Source: an uncultured Lachnospiraceae bacterium
GTDB taxonomy: Bacteria > Bacillota > Clostridia > Lachnospirales > Lachnospiraceae
Length of the DNA stretch: 64,000 nt
Assembly: GCA_946632055.1 (NCBI GenBank)
Contig: CAMPAR010000004.1
Coordinates: forward strand, 1-64,000
Reading direction: 5' to 3'
The stretch's first letter is position 1. The number at the start of each line of letters is the position of its first letter. The notes beneath the pieces are model-generated. The model was not told the origin of the DNA, ran no database searches, and was given only the letters and a program-made list of their open reading frames with translations. Positions 17,682 to 27,496 of the stretch are shown piece after piece. Both the position numbers and the translations under genes were made by a program.

Positions 17682-18932
17682 TCATCCGTCCTGTCCGGGT
17701 TTCTTCATCGTGCGCACGAGAAGCCCTGCCATAATCGCGAGCGCCGCGGCTGCCGCGGCCGGAATGTAAGCCGTACGGTACGAAGCGAGGGCGTCGAAAA
17801 CGGCATTGCTGAAGAATGGCGCGATGCATCCGCCGAGCGATCCGCAGGCCATCACAATGCCGGAAAGCGCGCCGTAATCGCGGTTTCCCATCACCGACTG
17901 CGTCATCAAAGGATAAGCGACTGTCCCGGTCGCGCAGCCAAGCGAAGCCCCGGCGACAAGCACGATGTGCATCCACTGAAGGTTCGAAAAATACATGCCG
18001 GCAAGTCCCGCAAGCAGGCAGAGCATCGCGATTGTCAGCGCCCTTTTCATACCCATCCGGTCAAACATCTGGCCGAGGATCACTTTTCCGAGACTCACAC
18101 CGCCAAGATAGGCCGCGTTCACCATCGCCGCGTATTTTGGCGTAAATCCGCTGTCCGTAATATCCGGAACAATCGTCGACGAGAGCACGCTTGTCGAGAA
18201 GCCGATCGCAAGGGCAGCCAGCATCAGCACGTAAAGTCCGCTCTTTCTGAAAGCCTCCTCAAAGCTGCAGCCGTAGATCACTTCGTGGAAGAATTTCCCG
18301 TCCGTGCCGGGCCGCTCGCCGTACGGCAGAAGGCCGAGCTCCTGCGGCTTTTCCTTCACAAGGAAGAAGACAACCGGTACCGCGACTGCCGCGATCACTG
18401 CAGCGTAGACTCTGAAAAGCGCATCGTAGCTCATGCGGGTCAGAAGACTCCCGCCGACGGCATTGAAAATCATGCCGCCCAGCCCGCTGCCCATGAAGGC
18501 GATCCCGGTCGCCGTACCACGCTTTTCTTCGAACCAGTTCGCGATAATGACCGTAAAGGCCTGAAAGGAAAGGAACGGAACGCAGCCGCCGACAATAACG
18601 GAAAGCAGATAGAACACGGGCAGATTCGACGCGAAGGACAGCAGGAAATAGGCAGCCGGCTGGATAATGACCGCGATCATCATCACCTTCTTCACCGCGG
18701 CCCGCCGGAAAATCCTCCCGGAGAAGACGGAGCCGAGCATCTGCATCACATACATCAGCGTGAGCGCGGCGCTGACGGATCTCCTTGGCCAGCCGAAGCG
18801 CTCCGACACCGGGATAATATATAGCGTAAAGCAGTTATGCGCAATGCCAAAACACACGGCCATGATAACAAGCGCGTAGAATACAATCGCCCAGCCGTAG
18901 AAAATTCCGTATTTTTCCAGAAGCTTTTTCAT
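17682..18932 (-). CDS. MFS transporter
   Basis: Twelve-TM pattern; GIFYGWAIVFYALVIMAVCFGI. Confidence 0.9.
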   Translation of the reverse strand: MKKLLEKYGIFYGWAIVFYALVIMAVCFGIAHNCFTLYIIPVSERFGWPRRSVSAALTLMYVMQMLGSVFSGRIFRRAAVKKVMMIAVIIQPAAYFLLSFASNLPVFYLLSVIVGGCVPFLSFQAFTVIIANWFEEKRGTATGIAFMGSGLGGMIFNAVGGSLLTRMSYDALFRVYAAVIAAVAVPVVFFLVKEKPQELGLLPYGERPGTDGKFFHEVIYGCSFEEAFRKSGLYVLMLAALAIGFSTSVLSSTIVPDITDSGFTPKYAAMVNAAYLGGVSLGKVILGQMFDRMGMKRALTIAMLCLLAGLAGMYFSNLQWMHIVLVAGASLGCATGTVAYPLMTQSVMGNRDYGALSGIVMACGSLGGCIAPFFSNAVFDALASYRTAYIPAAAAAALAIMAGLLVRTMKKPGQDG

Positions 18933-18934
18933 AA

Positions 18935-18968
18935 TAATGATGGTAAGGTCAAAAGGTGATGTCAGGAG
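18935..18968. repeat. Copy 2 of the 34-nt motif, upstream of the MFS gene
   Basis: TAATGATGGTAAGGTCAAAAGGTGATGTCAGGAG. Confidence 0.8.
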
Positions 18969-19041
18969 CGTTTCCTGCCGGGCCGGAATGCTTCACGTCT
19001 CTTCACGGACACTCCGTTTCCCAGCCCCGGATGCCGGACAG

Positions 19042-19758
19042 TCAGAAATAGAGGTGGTTATTGTACTTCGTCGGCAGCCCTTCCGCCAGGAGATGGCCGT
19101 CATTTCCGAGCGTCAGCACTTCCGGAATGACATACCCGTCCCTTGGCAGGAACTGGATCACCGTCAGCCCCGAGTGCGAAAAATTGAACTTCTCGCAGAT
19201 CTGCGGATACGGAATGTCGAGAATCGACGACAGGAAGGTCACCCCGAAGCCGTGGTGCGCGAACAGCGCAATCCGTTTGTCATTCGGCACATCATTCCGG
19301 TATCGGCCCTTCTCTTCCTCCCAGATATAGCCCTGAGAAGCGAGGAATTCGCGTGCATGATTCTTAATCCGGAGATACCCTTCCGGGATCGTCGTTCCTT
19401 CGAAGAAAGGATGCGTATACCACGCTTCTCCAAGCGCCTTGATTTCCTTTGACGTAAACAGCTCCCGGATGTCGGAGCGTGTGAAGGCCCAGACACGGTT
19501 TCCCTTTTCGTCAAGAAGCGACAGCTGATCCCAGGCATGCTTCTCATTGGTCCAGTCGAGGATCGTCGCGTCCATCTTCAGCATTTCCCGCGTCGGAATC
19601 GAGGTCTCGATCGCACGTGTCGAGCTGGAAACATAGATTTCATCCAGGCCGTAACGCGAAAGGCGCTTTCCGATTGCTTCCGCCTGGCGATGGCCGAGCG
19701 GGGTCAGTTCATCGGGATCGTAGGTCGGATCCCCGTGCCGTACAAAAAACAGTAGCAT
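19042..19758 (-). CDS. Histidine phosphatase family protein
   Basis: RHG motif FFVRHGDPTYDPDELTPLGHRQAEAIGKRL. Confidence 0.92.
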   Translation of the reverse strand: MLLFFVRHGDPTYDPDELTPLGHRQAEAIGKRLSRYGLDEIYVSSSTRAIETSIPTREMLKMDATILDWTNEKHAWDQLSLLDEKGNRVWAFTRSDIRELFTSKEIKALGEAWYTHPFFEGTTIPEGYLRIKNHAREFLASQGYIWEEEKGRYRNDVPNDKRIALFAHHGFGVTFLSSILDIPYPQICEKFNFSHSGLTVIQFLPRDGYVIPEVLTLGNDGHLLAEGLPTKYNNHLYF

Positions 19759-19776
19759 TCTCTTCTTCTCCGTTTC

Positions 19777-20898
19777 TCAGTAATCCCGGTATTCGGGTCT
19801 GATTTCGTAATGATATTCTATGAGATTCCGGACGATTTCGTAGCCGAGGTTCCGGTACAGCCGGTACGCCGGAATATTGTCGCTGAAAATATTCAGCCGG
19901 GCGGTCTTAAAACCCTCTTCCCGAAGTTCTTCGAGAACATTTGCGAGAATCCCCGTTGTGACGCCGAGCCGCCTGAAATCCTCGCGGCAGCAGATATTTT
20001 CCGTTGCTGCGGTTTCCCTGTCGATCCGCCAGGTCATGACTGTCGCGATAAGGGAACCTGGCGTAAAATGCGGCGCCTCATCCCAGACATTCTCCGGCTC
20101 CGGTACAGGCTCCTCGGCAAAGTAAAATGTTCCGCCGTGGTCAAGGAGAAAGTCGATGTCTTCGGTGCTGTCCGGCATGCCCTGAAAACAGGCTTTCGAA
20201 AGCAGGCGGTAAGCTTCCGGATCCCAGTGATGCGCCGAGGTATAATACTGAAGATCCCTAAGAGCCGGCACGGACGTACCGCGCTTCTCTTCCCCGCCGC
20301 TCCTCGGGTCAATCGACCCCGCAAGCCGGCGGAAGAAACCCTTCACGCGCTTCTCAAGCTTTGGAAGGCCCTGGTCCTCTGCGGTCCTGAAATACAGTTT
20401 TTTATGCTCCGGAAGGTCCGAGAGATCCCCAAGATCCCGCTCCATCACACTCATCAGTGCCTTCGGCTGGAAGCCGGCGGACATCAGAAATTCCTGATAG
20501 GAAAGGCGGCTGCTGTCTCCGAAAAGCTGCAGCACTACGCGAAGACGGGGATAGCTTTCCTGTGTTTTCCCGGTGTAGTCCTGCAGGAAACGAAGAAGCG
20601 CTTCGGAGCACTCCACTTCCTCTTCTCTGCCCGGAACCGCCTGAAACACGCCCTTCAGGAAGCAGCGCGCGGGAATCGTTTCCCCGGCAGGCTCTTCCTC
20701 CAGTATCCTCAGTCCTTCCTTAAAGCTTGACGTCCGAAGGACATAGGCCGCCCCGAGGAACGCCCCTTCTTCCGATACCGCCGTGACCGCCGAATCTGCC
20801 ATCCGGTTTCCATGCGACATCAGATCCTCCGCCATATCGGTATTCATGGCTCGGATCTTCAGAAGATCGCCTGTCTCAAAGGGTCGGATTCTCAGCAT
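19777..20898 (-). CDS. GNAT family N-acetyltransferase
   Basis: CCREDFRRLGVTTGILANVLEELREEGFKTARLNIFSDNIPAYRLYRNLGYE. ATG at 20898 preceded by GGAGG. Confidence 0.85.
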   Translation of the reverse strand: MLRIRPFETGDLLKIRAMNTDMAEDLMSHGNRMADSAVTAVSEEGAFLGAAYVLRTSSFKEGLRILEEEPAGETIPARCFLKGVFQAVPGREEEVECSEALLRFLQDYTGKTQESYPRLRVVLQLFGDSSRLSYQEFLMSAGFQPKALMSVMERDLGDLSDLPEHKKLYFRTAEDQGLPKLEKRVKGFFRRLAGSIDPRSGGEEKRGTSVPALRDLQYYTSAHHWDPEAYRLLSKACFQGMPDSTEDIDFLLDHGGTFYFAEEPVPEPENVWDEAPHFTPGSLIATVMTWRIDRETAATENICCREDFRRLGVTTGILANVLEELREEGFKTARLNIFSDNIPAYRLYRNLGYEIVRNLIEYHYEIRPEYRDY

Positions 20899-20926
20899 AA
20901 GTCCTCCGGGGTATAATATAAAGCTC

Positions 20927-21056
20927 CATGAGAAATGCTTCGCATTTCTCATGCCGAAGGTCAGAGAAGCTTCGCTTCTAGACCTCCGGCGATAAAAACA
21001 TCACAAATCAGTCTGAAACACAAGTGTTTCAGCCGTGATTTGGTATGTTTTTATCG
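20927..21056. repeat. Three consecutive intergenic hairpins
   Basis: 20927-20953 CATGAGAAATGC-TTC-GCATTTCTCATG; 20954-20989 CCGaAGGTC...GACCtCCGG; 20990-21056 CGATAAAAACAT...CTGAAACAC-AA-GTGTTTCAG...ATGTTTTTATCG. Confidence 0.9.
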
Positions 21057-21069
21057 TGGAGCCGGACAT

Positions 21070-22053
21070 TTATCGCAGGTTTTCATTCCCGTTCCGGTAA
21101 AACGCGACGCGCTCGTCAATTTCCGTATAGTCGATTTCGCCGGTCTGAATGAATTTCTCCAGCACCTCCATCGTCGGGATGCCTGCGCGTCCGCCGATCC
21201 GGGTGCACTTGATCGCCGAGGTTGCGCTCGAATACAGCGCGCAGTCCCGGACGGATTTTCCCTGTGACAGGAAGGCGCAGAAGGCGCCGTGGAAAATATC
21301 GCCCGCGCCGACCGTATCGACCACATCCACCCGGAAGGCGGGAAGCGTAAAGAAACCGTCCGCGTCCAGTCCGATGAGGCCCTTTTCTCCGAAGGTGAAA
21401 ATGACCGCCTTCGGGCCCATGTCCATGATTTTGCGGCATTCGGCCTCCAGATTTTCAAGGCCCTTTTCCTTCGCGCCGGGGAACAGTCCGTCAAAGCAGA
21501 ATTCCGAAGCAATAAAATAATCGACGAGCGGAATCATCTCATACACGCTCTCGCTGAAGCCGTCCGCATCGATCAGGACTTCGATTCCGTGCGCCTTCGC
21601 GTAGCGCGCGGCTTCAAAGGGCATGTCCCGGTAGCCCGCGATGAAGAGAAGCTTCGAATCGTCGAGAAGGCTCCAGTCCACCTCGTCCTTCGTCATCGGC
21701 TCGACGGTTCCGCCCTTGAAGAGCATCGTGCGCGTCATGGATTTCTTCTCCGCCACCACAATATCCAGCGAAGAAGTCTTCCCCTCGCGCAGGATCAGGT
21801 TCGAGACATTGACGCCGTGGCGCACGAAGTCATTGTACTGAATCCGGCCATACTCGTCGTCGCCAAGGGCGCCGCTCATCGTGCACTTCGCGCCGAGCCG
21901 TGCTGCCGCGATCATTCCGGACGACACCTTCCCGCCGCCCTGCCAGGACAGATCGTAGACCTGGGTACCGTGGTTCAACGGAGGCATCTCATTAATACAC
22001 ACGTTCAGATCGAGACACCCTGTTTCCACACCGAAAACGTCATATTTTTTCAT
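21070..22053 (-). CDS. PfkB family carbohydrate kinase
   Basis: VDVVDTVGAGDIFHGAFCAFLSQG. ATG at 22053 preceded by GGGAGG. Confidence 0.92.
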   Translation of the reverse strand: MKKYDVFGVETGCLDLNVCINEMPPLNHGTQVYDLSWQGGGKVSSGMIAAARLGAKCTMSGALGDDEYGRIQYNDFVRHGVNVSNLILREGKTSSLDIVVAEKKSMTRTMLFKGGTVEPMTKDEVDWSLLDDSKLLFIAGYRDMPFEAARYAKAHGIEVLIDADGFSESVYEMIPLVDYFIASEFCFDGLFPGAKEKGLENLEAECRKIMDMGPKAVIFTFGEKGLIGLDADGFFTLPAFRVDVVDTVGAGDIFHGAFCAFLSQGKSVRDCALYSSATSAIKCTRIGGRAGIPTMEVLEKFIQTGEIDYTEIDERVAFYRNGNENLR

Positions 22054-22801
22054 CGGTCCTCCCTCTTGCCAGCACGGAACAGGGATGTCCGAAGGACAGC
22101 GGCGTACCGTCAATCTGCGTCACTGCCCCGCCCGCTTCGCTCACGATCAGAGAACCGGCCGCATAATCCCAGGGCGACAGCTGCATTTCGAAGAAGAGCT
22201 CGGCTCTTCCCGCTGCCACCATGCAAAGATCATAGGCCGCACTCCCGAAGCGGCGTACATCGAGTGCCCGGCTGAATAAATTTATTAAAAGCTCGAAGCC
22301 TTTTTTTGCAAGATCCGGATAGTAAGGCGAGGTCCCGAATAAAATGATGCTTTCCGACAGCGGCTTGTCCGATACATGGATCGGCTGACCGTTTAAAAAT
22401 GCGCCTTCGCCCTTCTTTGCCGTATATAATTCGCCCAGATACGGATTGTAAATTGCCGCGTACACCGGCTCGCCGTTAAAGAGAAGCCCGATCGAAGTCG
22501 TCGAGCAGTGCATGTCGCGGATAAAATTGGTCGTTCCGTCGATCGGGTCCACGATAAAGCTGTAGCCGTCTTTGATCTGCGCGTGCACGTCCTCCTCTTC
22601 CCCGACAAATACGGCCCCGGGGAGGATTTCAAGCAGCCGTTTTTTCAGCATTTCCTGCACGGCCTTGTCATAGGAGGTGACGAAATTCGCGTGGCCTTCC
22701 TTGGACTCCACGGTTTCCGTTGTCCGGTCCGCGTTCAGTATGATGTCGCCGGCCGCGCGGATGGCAGCGTTGATCTCTTCGGTAATCGTTTTTGTAAGCA
22801 T
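22040..22801 (-). CDS. Inositol monophosphatase family protein
   Basis: VGEEEDVHAQI..YSFIVDPIDGTTNFIRD...WDYAAGSLIVSEAGG. Confidence 0.93.
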   Translation of the reverse strand: MLTKTITEEINAAIRAAGDIILNADRTTETVESKEGHANFVTSYDKAVQEMLKKRLLEILPGAVFVGEEEDVHAQIKDGYSFIVDPIDGTTNFIRDMHCSTTSIGLLFNGEPVYAAIYNPYLGELYTAKKGEGAFLNGQPIHVSDKPLSESIILFGTSPYYPDLAKKGFELLINLFSRALDVRRFGSAAYDLCMVAAGRAELFFEMQLSPWDYAAGSLIVSEAGGAVTQIDGTPLSFGHPCSVLARGRTDEKI

Positions 22802-22812
22802 ATCGTTCCTCG

Positions 22813-23649
22813 TTATTTCAGAAGCTCCCTGTAGGTTTCCGGCCGGCGGTACCTGTCGCCCATGACCTCCTGTTCGCGGTAGGCGCGCATCTCGTCAATC
22901 GGGAAGGAAGCAAGATAGATTCCCTCTCCTTCGCCGGCCTCCACAACCTTCATATCCCGTGAGCCGCCTTCGTTTTCCCGCCACGCGATTCCGTCAAAGG
23001 CAATGGAATGACCGTTGCAGTCCGGCTGACCGTAAGGGTAATTGCAGCAGGCAATGCCGAGCTTATTGCGGTAAGCGTCGGCGTGCAGCGCCGCGATGCG
23101 GTGCTCTTCCATCGGGCAGGCGTTCGGCATCAGGATGACTTCCGCGCCCTTCTTCATCAGGATCCGGGCGCTCTCCGGAAATTCCCGGTCGAAGCAGATC
23201 ATAACGCCGACGGTGACCGGGCCCTGGTTCGTCACAAGCTCCGCCGTGACAAATTCCTCTCCCGCCTGAAGGCGCGCCTCAGCGTCAAAAGCACAGGTGT
23301 GGACCTTCGAATAGTGACAGACCTTCTTTCCTTCTTTATCAAACAGAACGAAGGAGTTTTTCGGCTTTCCTTCCGTCTTCTCGAGGAAGGTGATCCCGAC
23401 CGCGATCCCGGCGAATTTCGCAAGATTTTGGAAGGCTTCGATGAAGTCGCTGTCCTCCGTAATCGCGAGCGCCTGAAGCGCCTTTTCGTCCTCCGGAATC
23501 CGGTAGCCGCAGTTCCACATCTCCGGGAACAGCGCAATATCTGCGCCCATCGCCTTTGCCTTTTTAACGGAACCGAGTCCCTTCCTGAGATTGTCGTCCT
23601 GCCGTTCCTGCGGCATCAGCTGCATCATCGCCACTTTGAGTGTTTTCAT
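22813..23649 (-). CDS. Carbon-nitrogen hydrolase (nitrilase superfamily)
   Basis: ALFPEMWNCGY; VGVMICFDREFPESARIL. Confidence 0.9.
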   Translation of the reverse strand: MKTLKVAMMQLMPQERQDDNLRKGLGSVKKAKAMGADIALFPEMWNCGYRIPEDEKALQALAITEDSDFIEAFQNLAKFAGIAVGITFLEKTEGKPKNSFVLFDKEGKKVCHYSKVHTCAFDAEARLQAGEEFVTAELVTNQGPVTVGVMICFDREFPESARILMKKGAEVILMPNACPMEEHRIAALHADAYRNKLGIACCNYPYGQPDCNGHSIAFDGIAWRENEGGSRDMKVVEAGEGEGIYLASFPIDEMRAYREQEVMGDRYRRPETYRELLK

Positions 23650-23758
23650 GTAATCAGGCGCCTCCTACCCATTATGTTTCATCATAACACGAAAGCAGTT
23701 CTTTGACAATGTTGATTTTAACGGTTTTGTCTTCGTAAGCTCCGGAGGCGAAACACCG

Positions 23759-25390
23759 TCAGATCACAAATGGGAAGACCGGAAGCCCTGCTTTATTTTT
23801 GACATTGACTTCATAATAGCCTGTCCAGGCAAATCGAAGCTCCTTCGGCCGAACCGTTTTTCCGTCCGCGCGAAGCGTCACGCGGAGCGTATCATCCCGG
23901 ATTTCCGCGGAAACTTCTCCCTCCGGGACGGTTTGGATCAGGGAATTCAGATTCTCTTCCGGGGACATCGCCGCCGGCTCATCCGGATCCGAGAAATTGT
24001 ATTTCTCGGCTTCCTCCGCCGTCAGGCCGCCGTTTTCCGCTTCCGAGAGATGAAGCCCCGCTCCGTTCGTGAAGCGCACAACGGCCGTATCCCCGTCGTA
24101 CTCCAGGCCTGCCGCTCTCGGCGCCTCCGACGGAACATCGAGGCCGTAGGTATGGGAAAGCGCGAGAAGCGCAAGCCGCTCGCCCGGTTTTCTCTTGTGC
24201 TTCGGATGAATGTCGAAGCGCATGCCCGCGTCTCCCATCGCCGCAAGCCAGGCATTTTCCGTCTCATCCGTCGCCTTTTCCTGTGCCTCGCGAAGCGCCG
24301 CATAATTGTCGGAGCCGTTTCCGAGCCACCAGCCGAAGGGCGCGATCTGAACCATGTAGAAGGGCAGCGTTTCGTCGCAGAAATCCTCCCGCCACTTCCG
24401 GATCAGCGCCTTCATTACCGCCGTGTGGAGCGCCGCGTGCGTCTCGTCGCTCTCCCCCTGATACCACAGGAAGCCCCGAAGCGTATAGGGCATGACCTTT
24501 TTCAGCATCGTCTCATAGAGTCCGCAGGGACGCCAGGGATGCAGGGGGCCGACTGCCATCGCGCCGCCATCGTCCGCCGGGAACATTTTCATCACTTCTT
24601 CCTGACGGGCCTTCGAAAAGCCCGGAAGCAGGATCGCGTCAAAGGGATTCGGCTTCGCGGGGTCGGAAAGCACGTTCATCGGCGTCTTTTTATAGGCTTC
24701 CTTCGCCTTTTCAAGGTCCGGAATCATCTTCAGTCCCGCCTCGTATTCATCCAGCCACAGTTCTGCCCCGGCTTCCCGGACGGTTTCTTCCGGAATCCAG
24801 CAGACGGCTTTCGTGCCGCCCCAGTTGCAGGCGAGGATGCCGACCGGCACATCAACCGCTTCCCGGACTTTCCGCTGAAAATAATATCCGACCGCGGAGA
24901 AATAGACGATGTCCTCCTCAGTGAGGCAGCGCCATTTGCCGTAGTTTGAAAGATCCACAAGCTCTTCCATGCCGGGGAAGGAGATCTCCGGATAGCCGAA
25001 AAAGCGGAGGGAGCGCCGGACTTCCTCCGAAAGGCCCTGAAGCGCCTCCCGCTCTTTCGGCATTTCCGCATCCGTATTCATCAGGAATTCCATGTTGGAC
25101 TGACCGCCCGCAAGCCACACGTCGCCGACAGCGACGTCCTGAATCGTTACGGTTTCCGCGCCGTCCGAGATCACGAGGGAAAAGTCCAGCCCCGGCGCCA
25201 GCGCCGGAAGAACAGCCGTAAACTTCCCATCCTCCGAAGCGGCCGCTTCTGTTTCGGCAAGGCACCTTCCCTCCCTGTCATACAGGCGCACCGTGACCGC
25301 ACTCCCCGGCGATCCCGCTCCGAAAATCTTCACCGGCTTCTCGCGCTGAAGCATCATATGATCCGAAAACATCAAAGGCAGCTGCAGCAT
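23759..25390 (-). CDS. Sialate O-acetylesterase-like (SGNH) protein
   Basis: MFSDHMMLQREKPVKIFG...VWLAGGQSNMEFLM...FLWYQGESDE. Confidence 0.9.
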   Translation of the reverse strand: MLQLPLMFSDHMMLQREKPVKIFGAGSPGSAVTVRLYDREGRCLAETEAAASEDGKFTAVLPALAPGLDFSLVISDGAETVTIQDVAVGDVWLAGGQSNMEFLMNTDAEMPKEREALQGLSEEVRRSLRFFGYPEISFPGMEELVDLSNYGKWRCLTEEDIVYFSAVGYYFQRKVREAVDVPVGILACNWGGTKAVCWIPEETVREAGAELWLDEYEAGLKMIPDLEKAKEAYKKTPMNVLSDPAKPNPFDAILLPGFSKARQEEVMKMFPADDGGAMAVGPLHPWRPCGLYETMLKKVMPYTLRGFLWYQGESDETHAALHTAVMKALIRKWREDFCDETLPFYMVQIAPFGWWLGNGSDNYAALREAQEKATDETENAWLAAMGDAGMRFDIHPKHKRKPGERLALLALSHTYGLDVPSEAPRAAGLEYDGDTAVVRFTNGAGLHLSEAENGGLTAEEAEKYNFSDPDEPAAMSPEENLNSLIQTVPEGEVSAEIRDDTLRVTLRADGKTVRPKELRFAWTGYYEVNVKNKAGLPVFPFVI

Positions 25391-25617
25391 AGATACAAAC
25401 CCTCCCGCATTATAATTTTAATCTATTATAACACGCCGCCGTCCTTTTCTCCATTTCTTTTTTAGACCGTTCCCGTATCTTTTGCTGCTTAAAAGCCCTA
25501 TACTTTTCCCGGCTTTTCTGTTATAATGCTTCCGGTGCTTTTTTTCGCGCACCGCTTCATTCGTGCTTTTCCGGCGGACAGCGCCGGCGAATATAATCTT
25601 TAGAGAGGGAGACAACA

Positions 25618-26739
25618 ATGGCAGAAAAGTATTTAGGAGAAGACATCAAGAAACTCGGATTCGGACTCATGCGGCTTCCGAAGATCGGGGACGAGGAAGA
25701 CATCGAACAGACCTGTAAAATGGTCGACACTTTCATGAAAAAGGGGTTCACCTACTTTGACACCGCTTATGTTTACGACGGCGGAAAGTCCGAGGACGCC
25801 CTGAAGCAGTGCGTCGTCGAGCGCTATCCGAGGGATTCCTTCGTCTGCGCTTCCAAGCTTCCGTTGTGGAACGCATCCAAATATGAAGACCTTGCGGTTC
25901 TTGCGCAGGAGTCTCTTGACCGCGCCGGCCTTGAGTATTTCGATTTCTATCTGCTGCACGCGCTGAACGCGGATTCCGCGAAGAAGGCTGAAGATCTCGA
26001 TGCTTGGAAGTTCATGCAAGACTGGAAGGCACAGGGCAAGGCCAAGCACATCGGCTTCTCGTTCCACGATTCGGCGGAGGCGCTGGAGGACATTCTGAAG
26101 AAGCATCCGGAAGCGGAATTTGTGCAGCTGCAGATCAATTACAAGGACTGGGAAGACGAGGGCGTTCAGAGCCGCAAGTGCTATGAAGTCGCCCGCAAAT
26201 ACAACAAGCCGATCATCGTCATGGAGCCCGTGAAGGGCGGTTCTCTCACGACGATGACGCAGGAAGTACAGGACCTCTTCAAAGCCGTCCATCCCGACAT
26301 GTCGATCGCGAGCTGGGCGATCCGCTTCGTCGCGAGCCTGCCGGGCATCATCACGGTGCTTTCCGGTATGTCGAACGAAGAGCAGATGAACGACAACGTG
26401 AGCTACATGGAGAATTTCGAGCCGCTCTCGGATGAAGAGCAGAAGACGATCAAAAAGGCCGTTGACATCATCAACGCCGTTCCGACGATCCCCTGCACCG
26501 CCTGCAAATACTGTGTGGACGGCTGCCCGATGCAGATCAACATCCCCGGCGTTTTCGCAGCCATGAATTTCCTGAAGGTCTATGCCAATCAGGACGGCGC
26601 GAAAAGCCGCTACGAACATGCGGTAAAGGACGGCGGAAGGGCTTCCGACTGCATCCAGTGCGGTCAGTGCGAGGAACACTGCCCGCAGCATATCTCGATC
26701 ATCGAGACCCTGCAGGAGGCTGCAGCGATCTTTGACTGA
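25618..26739 (+). CDS. Aldo/keto reductase with C-terminal 4Fe-4S domain
   Basis: GFGLMRLP; CTACKYCVDGCP...CIQCGQCEEHCPQ. Confidence 0.95.
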   Translation: MAEKYLGEDIKKLGFGLMRLPKIGDEEDIEQTCKMVDTFMKKGFTYFDTAYVYDGGKSEDALKQCVVERYPRDSFVCASKLPLWNASKYEDLAVLAQESLDRAGLEYFDFYLLHALNADSAKKAEDLDAWKFMQDWKAQGKAKHIGFSFHDSAEALEDILKKHPEAEFVQLQINYKDWEDEGVQSRKCYEVARKYNKPIIVMEPVKGGSLTTMTQEVQDLFKAVHPDMSIASWAIRFVASLPGIITVLSGMSNEEQMNDNVSYMENFEPLSDEEQKTIKKAVDIINAVPTIPCTACKYCVDGCPMQINIPGVFAAMNFLKVYANQDGAKSRYEHAVKDGGRASDCIQCGQCEEHCPQHISIIETLQEAAAIFD

Positions 26740-26763
26740 GCTTAATGACGCGAAGCTAAAATG

Positions 26764-26789
26764 CGGCCCGGAGGAATTCCTCCGGGCCG
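26764..26789. terminator. Perfect palindromic terminator
   Basis: CGGCCCGGAGGAATTCCTCCGGGCCG followed by TGCTTTTT. Confidence 0.85.
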
Positions 26790-26795
26790 TGCTTT

Positions 26796-27235
26796 TTACC
26801 GAGATTTCTTCTTTGACTTCTTTGCCAGTTTCTCCTGATACTTCCTTTCTTCTTTCTCGAAGTTCAGGCCCTTCTTCTCGCAGCGTTTCCTAAGATCCGC
26901 GATTCTCGCTTCCTCAAGCTCCCTTGCGGCTGCTTCCGCCTCCAGTCTCTCCTGCTCTTCCGGTGCGATATAGCTCTCGCCTCTCGACTCGGCGGCTTTA
27001 CGCGCCCGCTCGGCGAGCTCCTTGTGAATCTGCGGAATCTGCCTGTCGAGCACGAAGAAGATGCAGACGAGGAGGACGATCAGCGCAAACAGCGCGTAGC
27101 TTCCGTAGTAGGCGATCAGCATCCAGGTGTTCACGCCCGCATTCTGCCGGTATACGACGTTCACCATGCCGTCCGCAAGCTCCTTGCTGGAAATGAGGGT
27201 CGAGGGATCCAGCGCGGCAAACTCGGCGGCCGTAA
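26796..27235 (-). pseudogene. C-terminal fragment of a probable GPH/MFS-type sugar transporter
   Basis: GRFLTAAEFAALDPSTLISSKELADGMVNVVYRQNAGVNTWMLIAYYGSYALFALIVLLVCIFFVLDRQIPQIHKELAER looks like a transporter C-terminus with nothing upstream. Confidence 0.5.
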
Positions 27236-27436
27236 GGAATCGACCCCGCCTGCCCCTCGGAAAGCGAAGGCGATCTGTGCTACGCCTATATCTGCGGGGC
27301 GATCGCGGCGCTCTGGGTCCGCTGGATCGAGCAGAACTGCAGCACCCCGAAGGAGCGGGTCGCCCTGATCATCGAGACCATGATCATGTCCTTTTACGGC
27401 ACCATGGCAAGCGGTTTCTTAGGGAAGGCCAACTGA
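27232..27436 (+). pseudogene. C-terminal fragment of a TetR-family regulator
   Basis: In-frame GIDPACPSESEGDLCYAYICGAIAALWVRWIEQNCSTPKERVALIIETMIMSFYGTMASGFLGKAN*; no start codon or HTH remains. Confidence 0.6.
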
Positions 27437-27496
27437 TTCCGTGCTGCCGGAGATGCTCCCCCCGGGGTATGGATGAACGCTTCTTCCCCGGCCGGC

